From Ephydatia muelleri (Eukaryota; Porifera; Demospongiae; Spongillida; Spongillidae), in the NCBI GenBank assembly GCA_013339895.1, contig JABACO010000006.1, positions 6,584,087-6,648,086 of the forward strand: a stretch of DNA of 64,000 bases. The letters run 5' to 3'. Both the position numbers and the translations under genes were made by a program. The notes beneath the pieces are model-generated. The model was not told the origin of the DNA. It ran no database searches and saw only the letters and a program-made list of their open reading frames with translations. Shown here one piece after another: positions 23,360-34,549 of this stretch (the first letter of the stretch is position 1; each line of letters begins with the position of its first letter).

Positions 23360-23957
23360 ATGCCTTCGCGTAATCAAAAGAAGAGATCTAAGCAACGAGC
23401 GGAATACCTCCAAAAACGAGAAGATATTTTATCACAAGAGAACAAGGCTAAAGCCCGAGCGCGCTACAAGGCCGACCCTGAAAAGAAGAAGGCCTCTGTA
23501 CGCGACACCTACAAGGCCGACCCAGAAAAGAAGAAGGCCTCTGTACGCGACACCTACATGGCCGACCCAGAAAAGAAGAAGGCCTCTGTACGCGATCCGA
23601 CACCTACAAGGCCGACCCAGAAAAGAAGAAGGCCTATGTGCGCGACACCTACAAGGCCGACCCTGAAAAGAAGAAGGCCTCTGTACGCGACACCTACAAC
23701 GCAAATGCTGCATCTAAGCGTGCTGCTAAAAGGCAGCGATATCAAGAGGGCGTCGAGGAGAACCGTGCTGCTAAAAGGCAGCGATATCAAGAGGGCGTCG
23801 AGGAGAACCGTGCTGCTAAAAGGCAGCGATATCGAGAGGGCCTCGAGGAGAACCGTGCTGCTAAAAGGCGGATATACAGGGGCAATTCAGCTACCATTAT
23901 GGCAGCTAGAAGGAGTCGGTATTGGAAGGGTCGTAGAACTACCACTACCACCCAAAG
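23360..23957 (+). CDS. Lysine-rich repeat protein, first exon (frameshifted)
   Basis: It starts at ATG 23360 (MPSRNQKKRSKQRAEYLQKR). It then has about five copies of a 15-residue repeat with core DPEKKKASVRDTY, then about four copies of a second 15-residue repeat with core AAKRQRYQEGVEENR. It ends in RTTTTTQ at a clear donor (CCCAAAG/GTATG). Near 23596 an extra five bases shift the frame, so the first and second halves are read in different frames; either this copy is broken or the sequence has an error. The phase fits the acceptor at 24486. The protein would be very basic and probably helical. I know of similar repeats in invertebrate transposon-type proteins but not a function. Confidence 0.5.
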
Positions 23958-24485
23958 GTATGTTATAAATAGCATGCTGTATGTAGCATTTAAAGTCTAA
24001 TGTAAGTTGCTCATGGCTTCCTGTCATGTACACATTAACACATTTCTTGTACGCTTGCATGCATATTATCAGATGTACAGTAAGGCTTCCCAGTTCCCTG
24101 GTAAAGGTCAATGTTTGTACAAAAGGTGATTTGTGCTTGCATCTGTGTCTGTTACATTGTACATTAGTTATCTGATGTTGAAAGAAAGGACTACACACGT
24201 GTGTATAGTACAAGTCAGTCATGCGCATCCACCCCTTGCTGCAGCTGTGTTTAATTGTTATCAGATGTACAGTAAGGCTTCCCACAAGTAAAAGTTCCCC
24301 CATGTACATGTAAAGGGTCAATCTAAAGGTCCACTACACGTGTGTACAGAAGTGTTACCCAAAATTGAGTTGCATGAAAATGAAATAATTCATGTAATTC
24401 GCAATTGGTGAAATGTTTTGATACATGTATAAGGCATAATGTATGGTAAAATAAAAGTACTGCAACCCTATCTTCTCCCATATAG

Positions 24486-25768
24486 TTACTCCCTGTTTGA
24501 GCCCAACTCTCGCACACTAGCAGAGTATGGAGTGAAGCTTGAAAAAGCAATTCTTAGGGATAGTGAGCTTCTGAGTGAAGTAAACAATGCTTTTTGCAAT
24601 AGCCATCATTGCTAGCTCAAAAGGTTGTTACAAGATCTGCCCGTGCAGCAGTAAGTAAGATTAGTGCAGATGCATTACTTGCTAAAGCACTCAGTGTACG
24701 AAGATCACAGGCAGGGTCACTGCTAAAAACTATCCGTAAGGTTAATGCAAAGAAGTTGCAAGAGAGTGATATTTTAGTCGGGCATAGGTTTCATGCTGCT
24801 GGGGCTGAACCTTACTTCTTTGATAATTCGTACACACACAAAAAACAGCATGGAGCCATTCCAGTAGACCTCACGGGTAGGTGTGTAGTGGCAGAGGAGA
24901 TAAAGGACAGGGATAAGGTCACCATGCGCCCTTTGAAATGGAAATGTACAAATGAGTGTCGCAAGCTCACTAGTGAAGAAGTAGCAATAGTGTTAAAAAC
25001 AAATTCATTGTTCCAAAAGTCCATTGAAGACCTCAGAGCTGGGCTTGATGCTCTTGATTCAGGGTGTGGTCATGTTCATTATGATGTCACTTTGAAATCA
25101 CATTCTGGGTTTATTGAACAGCTTGGGCATCCTATTTATTGTGAGCTTCCAGAATGCTCTAGTCCATTGCGAATTATTAGGGCAGCTATGCCTCACTTTC
25201 CTGCATTACGGACTTTCACTAGGCTACTTTACAAAGCTCGCAAATGTCACATGACCATTTTGGCTATTGATTCAGCACTCGCTAGTGGGAATATTGAAGA
25301 GCTTATACCATTTATGGGCATGAGGGACAATTTGTCAGATTTGTTTAGTGAGGATGGAGTTGAGCATGCCGTAGTTAGTGAAGACCATTCATCATCTGGT
25401 CTAGGCTGCATTGAGAGAGACTTGAAAGTTACGCATGCTGACCTTATAGCTGAACTACATCATCCCGAAAAGAAGAAGGCCTCTGTACGCGACAGCTACA
25501 AGGCCGATCCCGAAAAGAAGAAGGCCTCTGTACGCGACAGCTACAACGCAGATATTGAATCGAAGCAATCTGCTAAAAGGCAGCGATATCAAGAGGACGT
25601 CGAGGAGAACCGCGCTGCTAAAAGGCAGAAATACGAGGACAATTCAGATGCCATTAAGGCATCTGAAAGGAATCGGTATTGGAATGACCCCGCTGTCCGA
25701 TTGGCTAAACGTGCTGCCGAGAGGAAGCGGTTTCGCATGGGTCACCGAACTACCACTACCACCCAAAG
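24486..25768 (+). CDS. Lysine-rich repeat protein, second exon with a conserved central domain
   Basis: The acceptor at 24485 joins in phase, giving YSLFEPNSRTLAEYGVKLEK. The frame is lost near 24605 and resumes at 24609 as a long open stretch to the donor at 25768. The central part has histidine and cysteine signatures (WKCTNECRK, then DSGCGHVHY, then GHPIYCELPEC) followed by LRIIRAAMPHFPALR and MTILAIDSALASG. This is a domain I recognise only as recurring in sponge and cnidarian element-like proteins. At about 25466 it passes directly into the same DPEKKKASVRDSY and AAKRQRYQEDVEENR repeats as the first exon and ends with the same TTTTTQ donor. So the exon order is permuted, as expected from tandem duplication of a repeat-plus-domain unit. 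Confidence 0.5.
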
Positions 25769-26045
25769 GTATGTCATGGCATGTTGTATTGCACTAGCAT
25801 TAAAAAGCTATAGGAAGATGTGCATGCAACATGTGTACAGTACGCATGCAACATGTGTACAGTACGCATGTAAGGGATCTGCACAAAACCATTCACTTCA
25901 CATGTCATGGTGACCCAACTGTTGTATATTGTCCTTTGTGACCTAATATTGGGGTGTCATCCTTAATCTGATGTACAAAAGGGCTTCCGTATCTGATGTA
26001 CAACGGCAGCCCGCCTGCAACTGTGTATGAATTTAATTGCATTTG
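25769..26045. other. Intron-like left flank of the 5.6-kb transposon
   Basis: Sequence after the donor at 25768, also found after the third gene copy at about 32200-32400. The transposon begins at 26046. Confidence 0.55.
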
Positions 26046-26342
26046 CTACACAGCCAATTCTCAACATATCTGTAACATATATGTCATATGCTACAATCTG
26101 GTACGGATTGATGACAACGTATGTACCATGGATGTATCATACACTTCTTTATTACATCCTGCTACATACCTGATACTACACTATGATACATATTGTTGCT
26201 ATCATTCTGTTCCAATTTTAACAATATGTACCAGACCTTAATTATCATAGCTGTTCCTTTATGACTCATACATGTATCATTTTAAAAATGTAATCTCAAC
26301 TGAAAGATAATCTGATTGTGAAAGCAAGTCAGAATGAATAAA

Positions 26343-26565
26343 TGGATACAATAGATGATGGGTACATTGTATATGAATGTGTGATAAATAGTGATACAAT
26401 AGATGATGGGTACATTGTATATGAATGATTGTGATAAATAGTGATACAATAGATGATGGGTACATTGTATATGAATGATTGTGATAAATAGTGATACAAT
26501 AGATGATGGGTACATTGTATATGAATGATTGTGATAAATAGTGATACAATAGATGATGGGTACAT
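26343..26565. repeat. Subterminal tandem repeat, 50-bp unit
   Basis: AGATGATGGG recurs at 26353, 26401, 26451, 26501 and 26551, a 48-50 bp period. Each unit contains GATACAATAGATGATGGG and TACATTGTATATGAATG. It lies between the left inverted repeat and the end of the minus-strand gene. Confidence 0.9.
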
Positions 26566-26573
26566 GTCTCTAG

Positions 26574-27684
26574 CTATTGCTCCACTTGATCATCCAGGTA
26601 TAGTGGAGAATCTTGTAGGAGTGGAGAAGCAGGGTACTCAACTGCTGCAGGATCACTAGTTGGTGGCATATCCTCATTGGAAATAGCTTCCAACTCTTGG
26701 AGTGATGGAACACCATTAGCAAACTTCGTCTCGAGCCACAATTGGAACCCTTTGTATGTGTTATTACGGGTCACAGAAGGATCCGTTCCACAGTATTTTC
26801 TCTGGAGTTGAAAGTTGTTTGCATATAAGAACTAATGCACAAATTAACTTACCAGCAATGCAACATGATGGTGATAATACCGGGCATCCTCAATAGTTGT
26901 CTTTAGGACTGGCAAAAATTTGTAAACAAATTGTGTCGCAGGCATTGCAGCATACACCTCACACGGCTTAATACCAAATATCTAAATGAAGTAAGCAAAA
27001 ACTATAAACAACACAGAACACTCTACAACTCAGTTATACCCTTCGTCTTTCCTCTGCTCGCAGTTCTGCAAGGCGTGAGGTGCAAAACGTGAAAGCCATC
27101 TTGAATTTAGTGAGACAATCAGCCTCCTCTCCCATCACCTCCTTAATCCCAGCCTGAATCCATAATTTTTCATTCTACATGCATGTACATACATGTATTG
27201 TTTCATAAACCTACTGATATCTCTACAGAGGAGGGCTTTCTGCTCGGAGTATTGCAGAATATTGTCCCAACAGTCTTAAGCAAGGAATCCTGTTAATGAA
27301 ACAAATGCACGCATTGTGCACGAGCTTGCATGGATAACATGTACAAAGCAAATTATGTACCTTATACGGACTCTTTTCAATGCTGAAGGACTTCAGCGCC
27401 AGCTCATCAAGTGTGGTCTGCAGTTTGCTCTGTTGGTGCTTCAGCTTAGCGAGAGATGCATTCTGCTTTGCATTCTCTCCCTTCAACAGGGTTAGCTCTT
27501 GCAGAATTTGATTCAACATTCCACTTAATGGATGCACTGGCATAATAGCAACTGGAGCGCTTGATGTGGACGGAGTGCCTGATGGTCCAGAAGCACGAAT
27601 TCTTGGAGCTCCTTGAGATATCTGGTGTTGCCGATCAGGTCGAGACGGAGTCATACTGGTCAGTGAAGCCATTTCAATGAGCAC
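26574..27684 (-). CDS. Coiled-coil protein of the two-gene transposon
   Basis: Five exons can be read on the minus strand: 27684-27361, 27299 to about 27228, about 27154-27040, about 26982-26851 and about 26804-26574, with consensus splice sites. The product is about 280 residues. Exon 1 has a serine/proline-rich start and then a heptad-like stretch (LNQILQELTLLKGENAKQ, then LAKLKHQQSKLQTTLDEL). The last exon ends in an acidic, proline-rich tail. A second methionine lies four residues after the first. It shares a divergent promoter with the transposase-like gene at 27741. Two-gene transposons often carry such an accessory DNA-binding or oligomerising protein; that role is inference. The second exon's frame is the least certain. 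Confidence 0.6.
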
Positions 27685-27740
27685 GTGTATTATTATTATT
27701 AATGTTATTGTTGTATTCCAATTAATGCCGCATAAACATC

Positions 27741-30700
27741 ATGTCAAAGCGCACCGGTAAACCAGACATTATCTCTGTTTCACAAGTTTTGCATTGTATT
27801 TTATCTTCGCCAAATAGTTTCCTACAAATGTGAACCATGCAATCAGACGTTTCCCTACCCGTCAAAGTACAGACAGCACATCGCTGGGCGTTCTCACAAG
27901 TTGTTCGTGGAAAGCCTTGCAATTCACACCGTGACATCTAGATCTACTAGTGCAAATGAAGAGGCTGAAGAACTTCCCGATTCTGAAGATGTGGGCAGGA
28001 CGGAAACCCGTGATTCTGACACTGACAATGAAGCTGAAGTAGGCACGGACACTACTGATCTTGAAGATCTTTTCGAGGAAATGAGCGACAAGGCTGAGCA
28101 AACCGATGGAAGTTATTTTCCCTTTCCTTCAAAGATCTTTGCTCTGTTCTAAACAGTCCGCATCCCATGGTAATAGTATAATGATTTGCACATTAATGTT
28201 TGATTGGTGCATGTTATTTCTCCTCCCCCCCCCCCTCTCCCCCCTCTCCCAGGGTGAAAAGAATTTTTCATTTGTGCTATTTATTCTTCAACACATGGGA
28301 ATTAAAACACCAAGTCTATCTGCTATTAAGAACTTTAACCTACCTGGCAGACAGATACCTGCAAGGGTAAGTGATACAAATGTTACCATCAGTTAGTAGA
28401 TGTTTCTTTTTCACTAGCATGTGAATGATCAAGGAGTTCCATTTTATTCTGTGCCATTGGATGCTGTTATACGTCAGTGTCTTGGTCGACCAGACATAGC
28501 GAGAAGTCTTGTGAGGTATCCTATACAGGTTGAGGGCACATATACGTAAGTTGTACAGTTTATTGTAACTTTGATCCATCATGTATTTCCTGCCCAGAGA
28601 GATGTTTCATGCGAATCGTTGGCATTCCGATGCCAGATTTTTTGCGCCCATGGTAAATTTGCTAGATGGTGCTGCAATATTTGTGAGGGATTGTGTTTCC
28701 TTTCGACATTCCAAATTTGGTGTCCTGAAAGGAACTGTAGTGAAGTACTGTCATCAGGTATTGTGACGTACGAGTATGTTCCTACAGGTGATGCATATTT
28801 TGCTACTATAGGGATCAGCAACAGCTATATTTGCTGTTGTTGATACACTTCTCAACCTTCAGCAGTTCAAAGACATGGTGCCTCAAACTACTGTGACTCA
28901 TCTTCCCTCAGACACTCTCATTATTTATAACCAACTTGTTATTCCTATTTCCATTATCAATGGTCTGACCGCTCAACCTCTTCATGTCATTAATGGATTG
29001 CTCAAGAGGAAAGCTTCATTAGATTTGATCAGCAGGTATGGTTTTGTTTTGATGTGTTGCTTGATATAGCTTCATTTTTGTTCTTTAGGAAACAGATGGT
29101 TATTTTTCATGTCACCCACTTAAACCAAAAGCTGCTGGTAGGCGAGTTGTTATGTTACCACTTGTACTTTTCTCAGACGACACAAGTGGTAATAAGACAA
29201 AAAAGTGGCACAAGATGGAGCTGTGGAACCTAATGCTAGCTGGCCTTCCTCGCCACATCAATTCAAGACACGAAAATATCCACTTCCTATCATGCTCTGA
29301 TCTTGTGTCATCATTGGAACAGAGCAAGCCTATTGCACAGCAACTTACTTTACTTGAAACGGAGGGAGTAGTTGTGTACGACTCGCTGTACGACGAAGAT
29401 GTACTGGTAGTTGCTCCACTGCTCTGTATTGTCTGTGACAACCCTATGGCATCACAACTCTGTAATCATCTGGTGGGTGGTACTGCTCTAATGTTTTGCC
29501 GGATTTGTATGGTATGTGAAACATGACCATCTTTATAAAAATATTATTTGCTGTCTGTCTGTATTATCCAGGCAAAGAGAACTGTTAACCCAGATGTGGT
29601 ATGTGAGAGGAGAACAAGGAGCTCTGCTTTGCAACAGATTGCAGAAATACTTGCTCAGCCTACAGAACGAGACAAAGTTGAAAAGAGGAAGGAGTTTGGC
29701 TTGAATGAGCATGAAAATCCTTTGCTTCACATACCTGCTGACATGTTTCAGTAAGAAAGTAACTCATCATGAATTGTTGTGCATCTCTTTTCTTTGAATA
29801 GGTCTACTCCCGTAGAAGTTCTTCATACCATGGGGCTAGGTGCTATCAAATACCTACTTGAAGAGCTTATGCCGAAAATGAATGCAAGACAGAAGAAAGA
29901 GATTTTGGCACGATTAAGGGCTTTCAACACATCCGGGATGCAGGTGAAGCTTTATGGCAATGTATGCCAGTACTATCAATCATTCCTCGGGAGAGATTTT
30001 AAAGCCTGGGCACAGATGGCCATTTTCATAATCAGTCCATACCTAGATGAAGGACAGAAAGCCGTATTGTTATGTTTATCTAAGGTACTGCATAAGTTCT
30101 TTTTATGAATAGTAAGTATGTTTTCATCCTTCATCTCTTTACATTTTAGCTGTTCCAGATCACCTACTGCGAATTCTATGAAACAGATCTGAGTAATGAG
30201 TGGCAGAGAGTGTGCCAGGAATTTGTTGATGCTATTAAGATCCACATGCCACATCTGCTTCAAAGAAAAAAAACACACCTCCTTCTTCACTTGGTGCATT
30301 GCATGCACGAATTTGGCCCATCTTCTGCATTCAATGCTGAACGGTACGTATGTGTGTCCAAGGCTTTGTGTATTTACAATTATCATAAGCACATGTGTAG
30401 GTTTGAGTCTTTTAACTCTAAAGTGAGAGCTTATAATGTGTATGGAAACAGACATTCGCCAAGCCATGACATAGCCCATCATTTCTCTGTCCTGCAACAA
30501 TTGCGGTACATCTGCCATGGGGGCATGTTCGATGAAAATGGAAGGTATTTATAAATATATTTAAATGCTTGTATTCCAATTAAAGCACTTTCTTTCAAGG
30601 TGTGGCAATGCATTGAAAGACTTGTTCTTTTCCAAACATACGCTCCACAATATGTGTGGCATTCCAATTAAAGAGCTTCTGCAACATAAGCAGATATATC

Positions 30701-31392
30701 AGCCAGGAGCTGGAAGAAAGGTTGGAGTTAAAGAGATGTGCATGCATAGTATAGTGATAATGATCACTGATATGGCACTTACCTCTTAGGGTATGAAGGG
30801 CTCCTATACTTTATCTGCCTTGCCTCTTGTATCTGAGGGTGCGCTAGTGACCACGCTACAGAACCTTCAGCATTTGTCTTATCGAGTTAAGCTTACTGGG
30901 GTCACTTGTACTGACAAAGTTTCTGGTTATAATGCAGTTGTAGCTCGAGACTTTTCTACTGTTAATTGTGGGGAGTACATCCGTGTTTCAACACTGAATG
31001 CTGAGGTACGGCATTATGTATCTTTTTTTTTTTTTATAACACTTCATTCATAGACACAATATGGAATTTTGCTTGGAGTATTCAAAACATCAAGTGGCAT
31101 GGTGCATTGTTTAGTCCAAGGGTTCGACTCATTGCTGTCAGCTGGAGGGCAGCCCTTGCTAAATGAATTCGACTGTCCCCTTGTGGAACTCAGCAATGAT
31201 GTCTTCACCACCTCCAGCGACAGCATCCTAAAAGCTGTGTCAATCGTCCATGACTGTAGCAACACATGTGTGTTCCAAGAAAGTGCTTCTGTGCAAACCA
31301 TGGAGAGAGAACGTGTTGTATGCAACCAGTTAGAGTATCATCATGACTGGACAAATAGATTGTATTGCTTTAATGTTTATTGCATTAATTAA
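27741..31392 (+). CDS. C2H2-finger transposase-like protein of the two-gene transposon
   Basis: Fourteen exons can be traced: 27741-27756, 27818 to about 28170, about 28252-28365, 28420-28543, about 28601-28758, 28811-29035, 29089-29512, 29572-29750, about 29802-30084, about 30151-30343, 30400-30544, 30600-30720, 30790-31003 and 31054-31392. After MSKRT a 61-nt intron leads to a C2H2-type finger (CEPCNQTF, HIAGRSH), then an acidic linker. Next come the blocks LFSDDTSGNKTKKWHKME, TPVEVLHTMGLGAIKYLLEE, FGPSSAFNAERFESFN and HSPSHDIAHHF. These resemble a DDE-transposase-like family frequent in basidiomycetes and some invertebrates. One frameshift is visible near 28145, between FALF and LNSPHPM. 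Elsewhere the frame is open, so the copy is young. Catalytic residues cannot be fixed by eye. Confidence 0.65.
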
Positions 31393-31653
31393 CCGTTTCT
31401 ATGGGTTTTTAAAATTATTATGACGTTTTTATGGCATTGAATGATTATCAGAGTAATTATGAAGCATATATGTTTCATACATGACACATAATGATACAAA
31501 TTATCTGTATCATATTGTTTCAACAACCTGTACCAGATGACTGCTGATCATATATGTGTCAGTATGTGATAACATAGTTTGGTACAGAAATGATTACATT
31601 CTGACCCAATTATTCATCAGATATGTTCCGTATCTAAATTATTGGCTGTGTAG

Positions 31654-32400
31654 GGTAGAGCACTGAAAATTACTGCAACTATATCCTTCTCCCATATAGC
31701 TACTCCTTGTATGAACCCAAATCTCATGCACTAATGGAATATAACGAAGAGCAAAAGCAGGGTCATTGCTAAACACTATCCAGGAAGTTAATGCATTGAA
31801 ATTAGAAGAAAATGATATTTTAGTTAGGTATGGGTTTCATACTGCTGGCTCTCTGCCCCCATGGCCGCGAGTGTACGAAGAGCAAAAGCAGGGTCATTGC
31901 TAAACACTATCCAGGAAGTTAATGCATTGAAATTAGAAGAAAATGATATTTTAGTTAGGTATGGGTATCATACTGCTGGCTCTCTGCCCCCATGGCCGCT
32001 AGATGCAGTGCTGCCCCCCCTATCGTCCGCCACCAGCAGTAGCAGCAGCGCTGCCCCCATCCCCACCACCAGCAGCAGCAGAGCTACCCCCACCACCAGC
32101 AGCAGAGAGCTGCCCCCACCGCCAGCAGCAGCAGAGCTACCCGAGAGGAAGCGGTATCTGCGGCAGGGGTCACCGAACTACCACTACCACCCAAAGGTGG
32201 CATGTTGTATTGCACTAGCATTAAAAAGCTATAGGAAGATGTGCATGCAACATGTGTACAGCACGCATGTAAGAGATCTGCACAAAACCATTCACTTCAC
32301 ATGTAAAGCATGCATGGTGACTCAACTGTCCTTTGTGACCTGTCTATTGAATATTGGGGTGTCATCCTTAATCTGATGCACAAAAAGGCTTCCTTATCTG
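31654..32400 (+). pseudogene. Third, broken copy of the lysine-rich repeat gene
   Basis: The acceptor and YSLYEPKSHALMEY reading at about 31699 match 24486. A segment of about 120 bp (AKAGSLLNTIQEVNALKLEENDILVRYG) is then present twice, at about 31750 and 31880. Instead of the central domain, CAG/CCA-type repeats coding proline, alanine and serine follow. The end RTTTTTQ is kept, but the donor GTATG is lost (32185-32195). Downstream sequence matches 25780-26000. The copy cannot encode the full protein. Confidence 0.6.
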
Positions 32401-32439
32401 TGGTAAAAAAAGCTTTTGACACAATGTTTTGACTACAAT

Positions 32440-32620
32440 CAGCAGCAGCGCTGCCCTCCTACACCAGCAGTAGCAGTGCCCCCACCAGCAGCAGCAGCAG
32501 AGCTGCCCCCACCGCCACCAGCAGTAGCAGCAGAGCTGCCCCCACCGCCACCAGCAGTAGCAGCAGAGCTGCCCCCACCGCCACCAGCAGTAGCAGCAGA
32601 GCTGCCGCCACCAGCAGAGG
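32440..32620. repeat. CAGCAG/CCACC minisatellite
   Basis: About four copies of a 36-39 bp unit (GCAGAGCTGCCCCCACCGCC, then ACCAGCAGTAGCA). Open frames over it on both strands are low-complexity alanine/proline or glycine/serine runs, not genes. Confidence 0.85.
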
Positions 32621-32937
32621 CAGGAGCATTGCTACCTGCACCAGCCCCACCACCGGCACAAGCAGTATTGACACCAGTGCCCCCACCACCACTTCGCCTG
32701 CTGCTTCCCTGGCCGCTGCCACCACCACCCACATGGCTCCCATGGCCAGAACCAGGCCGCCGCGGCCATAGAAGAGGCTGGGGGAGACATAGAGGACAAG
32801 GCCGAACAGTAAATAACATTTAGAACTCCTATACATATAATTTCTATTATTAAAATGTTAAACCTCCCTCCCTCCCTTTGAAAATTAAAATCAATTTGTG
32901 ACCACTTATAAAGACGCCAGAGGAAAAAACTGATGAA

Positions 32938-33233
32938 ACAAGTAAATAAAAACATTCTCTAACGAGAAAGTTGTTGGTATATAGGATTGACCAATGGTGG
33001 TGTAAAAAGCACGGAAACAAGAGTGACAGAAATTTGACTGGAAAATTGAAATAGGCCTATATTTAGCACACTAACGTTGTAACAGTACATGCCTGAGTAA
33101 TGGGCTAAATATAGGCCTATTTCAATTTTCCAGTCAAATTTCTGTCACTCTTGTTTCCGTGCTTTTTACACCACCATTGGTCAATCCTATATACCAACAA
33201 CTTTCTCGTTAGAGAATGTTTTTATTTACTTGT
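32938..33233. mobile_element. Fold-back element with perfect 130-bp arms
   Basis: Left arm 32938-33067 and right arm 33104-33233 are, as far as I can read, exact reverse complements, with a 36-nt loop. Each arm starts ACAAGTAAATAAAAAC from outside and ends at ATTTAGC. It has no coding capacity. Confidence 0.9.
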
Positions 33234-33549
33234 CTAACAGAAATCTTAAGGTCGTAAAGTTTACGTAGTACTTAAACCACCAATCTGACCAGGCTTGGCC
33301 AGTGCTAATGTCTTCCCTTATCATAGTTTGCTCTCAAACAGCTCCCCCACCCCCACCCCTATTCCATGGTCTGCTCTCAAACTGCCCCCCTCCCCCTCCC
33401 CTTCTCTTCTTAACAGCCTCTCCTCTCACACCATAGTACATGACAACATTTGCTAGTGAATTACATGCTGTTGCAAGTGTCATTATGGTGACTTCAGCTA
33501 GCTTCAACACCCCCATATCACACACAAGGCATGTTGCACACTCTTAAAT
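33234..33549. other. Non-coding; includes 53 bp shared with the hAT element leader
   Basis: 33452-33504 is identical, on the opposite strand, to 39728-39780, which spans the start codon region of the hAT transposase (MVTSASF). It is probably the remnant of another copy of that element. The rest is C-rich and non-coding. Confidence 0.65.
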
Positions 33550-33735
33550 ATGACCAGCACAAAAGCATATGCAACTTCTACGGCTAATGCTCAAAATGAT
33601 GCTGAAATGGATGAAGATGAAGTGTACCTTCTAAGGCAGAGAGTGAGATTTCTAGAAGGCCGGGTTCAGGAACTAGAGACAGAGTTCGAAAAGTCAAAGC
33701 AGAAAATGCCAGCAAGTAGTAATTTAACGCGATAA
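33550..33735 (+). CDS. Short coiled-coil open frame, doubtful
   Basis: Sixty-one codons, starting with ATG, with an acidic helix (EDEVYLLRQRVRFLEGRVQE) in good heptad register. No neighbour or splice partner was found. It may be an exon of a decayed element gene. Confidence 0.3.
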   Translation: MTSTKAYATSTANAQNDAEMDEDEVYLLRQRVRFLEGRVQELETEFEKSKQKMPASSNLTR

Positions 33736-33940
33736 ATAATCGATGTATAGTAAGTACATGTATGTGTTCGGTTTTCAGAGGATTTTTCCCCACCGCTGAG
33801 GAAAACAATACCTTTTGTACGTTCGTATATATATATACCTTGTGCAATATGTACAAACATATTACATACAGCCTGCATCCAACAGAGAGTTATGCAAGAC
33901 GTTTTTGAGCAGTTCGTTCTGAAAGCAGCTAACTGTCGGA

Positions 33941-34095
33941 GGCATGGCTGTCCCCCTGGAAAAAGTGTCCCCCCGGACATTCATGCCTAGGCACGACTGT
34001 CCCTCCGGACACTGGTGCCTAGGAATGAATGTCCCCCCCCATGCCGGACATTTTTTCCTAGGCACAGCTGGCCGCCCCCCCCCCCCCCCACCCCC
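33941..34095. repeat. CCTAGG hairpin repeat cluster
   Basis: Successive copies of TGTCCCCCCGGACA-type sequence alternate with TGCCTAGGCA-type palindromes, ending in a C run at about 34075-34090. The design matches the clusters at 2.3, 6.4 and 48.1 kb, though the sequence differs. Confidence 0.65.
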
Positions 34096-34207
34096 TCAAC
34101 TTTTTCATGTTTGCAAACCAAACACTTAGCCTTCAAATCCTCGTAACTGCGCATGCGTGTTTAAACTGATGTGCGCACGTGTGGAGAGTCCTTTTTAGAG
34201 CAGACGA

Positions 34208-34462
34208 GTGTTGCTGGCCATGGACTACGAAAGCATTTTTAACTTCCTGTTGAAAGGAAGGTATCCAGTTTGGTTTTCTAAAGATCAGAAACGTTCTTTT
34301 AGACGAAAAGGGCGTGGAAATTATAAGGTTGAGGGTGGTGTTCTTTATTATGCTAAAAGTTGTTGCAAGGATCCGAGTGGCGATCGACAGTGGAAGCGTG
34401 TGATCAAATCGAAAGAAGAGCAGGAAAGAATAATGAAAGCTTGCCACGCTTCGCCAGAAGGT
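34208..34462 (+). pseudogene. First exon of a Ginger-like integrase (zinc-binding region)
   Basis: An open frame starts at about 34220 (MDYESIFNFLLKGRYP) and contains GVLYYAKS, then WKRVIKSKEEQERIMKACHA, stopping at a donor (GAAG/GTAAAT). This is the segment before and into the H2C2 zinc-binding domain of Ginger-type and gypsy integrases, where the histidine of ACH is the first ligand. The exon with GHxG and the catalytic core should follow. After a 748-bp inserted element I see only a short, doubtful continuation (HSGWLRQA) near 35307. The gene is therefore incomplete. Confidence 0.5.
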
Positions 34463-34549
34463 AAATCGTTGTATGCATGGTTCAATGGGATCACGATGTA
34501 TATAGAAACATGACTGTAACTTTGATATTTACACATACGTGCTAGGCTA

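Larger units (their letters stand above)
26046..31653. mobile_element. 5.6-kb two-gene DNA transposon with terminal inverted repeats
   Basis: CTACACAGCCAAT at 26046-26058 is exactly inverted at 31641-31653, and AACATATCTG follows inside both ends. If the element proper starts with CACAG, both sides show TA as a possible target duplication. It holds two divergent genes: a five-exon coiled-coil gene on the minus strand and a fourteen-exon transposase-like gene on the plus strand, sharing about 56 bp between start codons. Five copies of a roughly 50-bp repeat lie near the left end and GATACAA motifs recur near the right end, as expected of subterminal binding sites. Its flanks are pieces of the lysine-rich repeat gene, so it inserted in that gene's intron. 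I could not assign it to a named superfamily. Confidence 0.7.

Noticed and set aside
26277-26565. Three overlapping minus-strand frames with HSYTMYPSSIVSLF-type repeats
   Set aside because: They are the subterminal 50-bp repeat of the transposon read in three frames.
32416-32836. Long overlapping open frames on both strands (Ala/Pro and Gly/Ser rich)
   Set aside because: Low-complexity translation of the CAG/CCACC repeat with no domain and no splice context.
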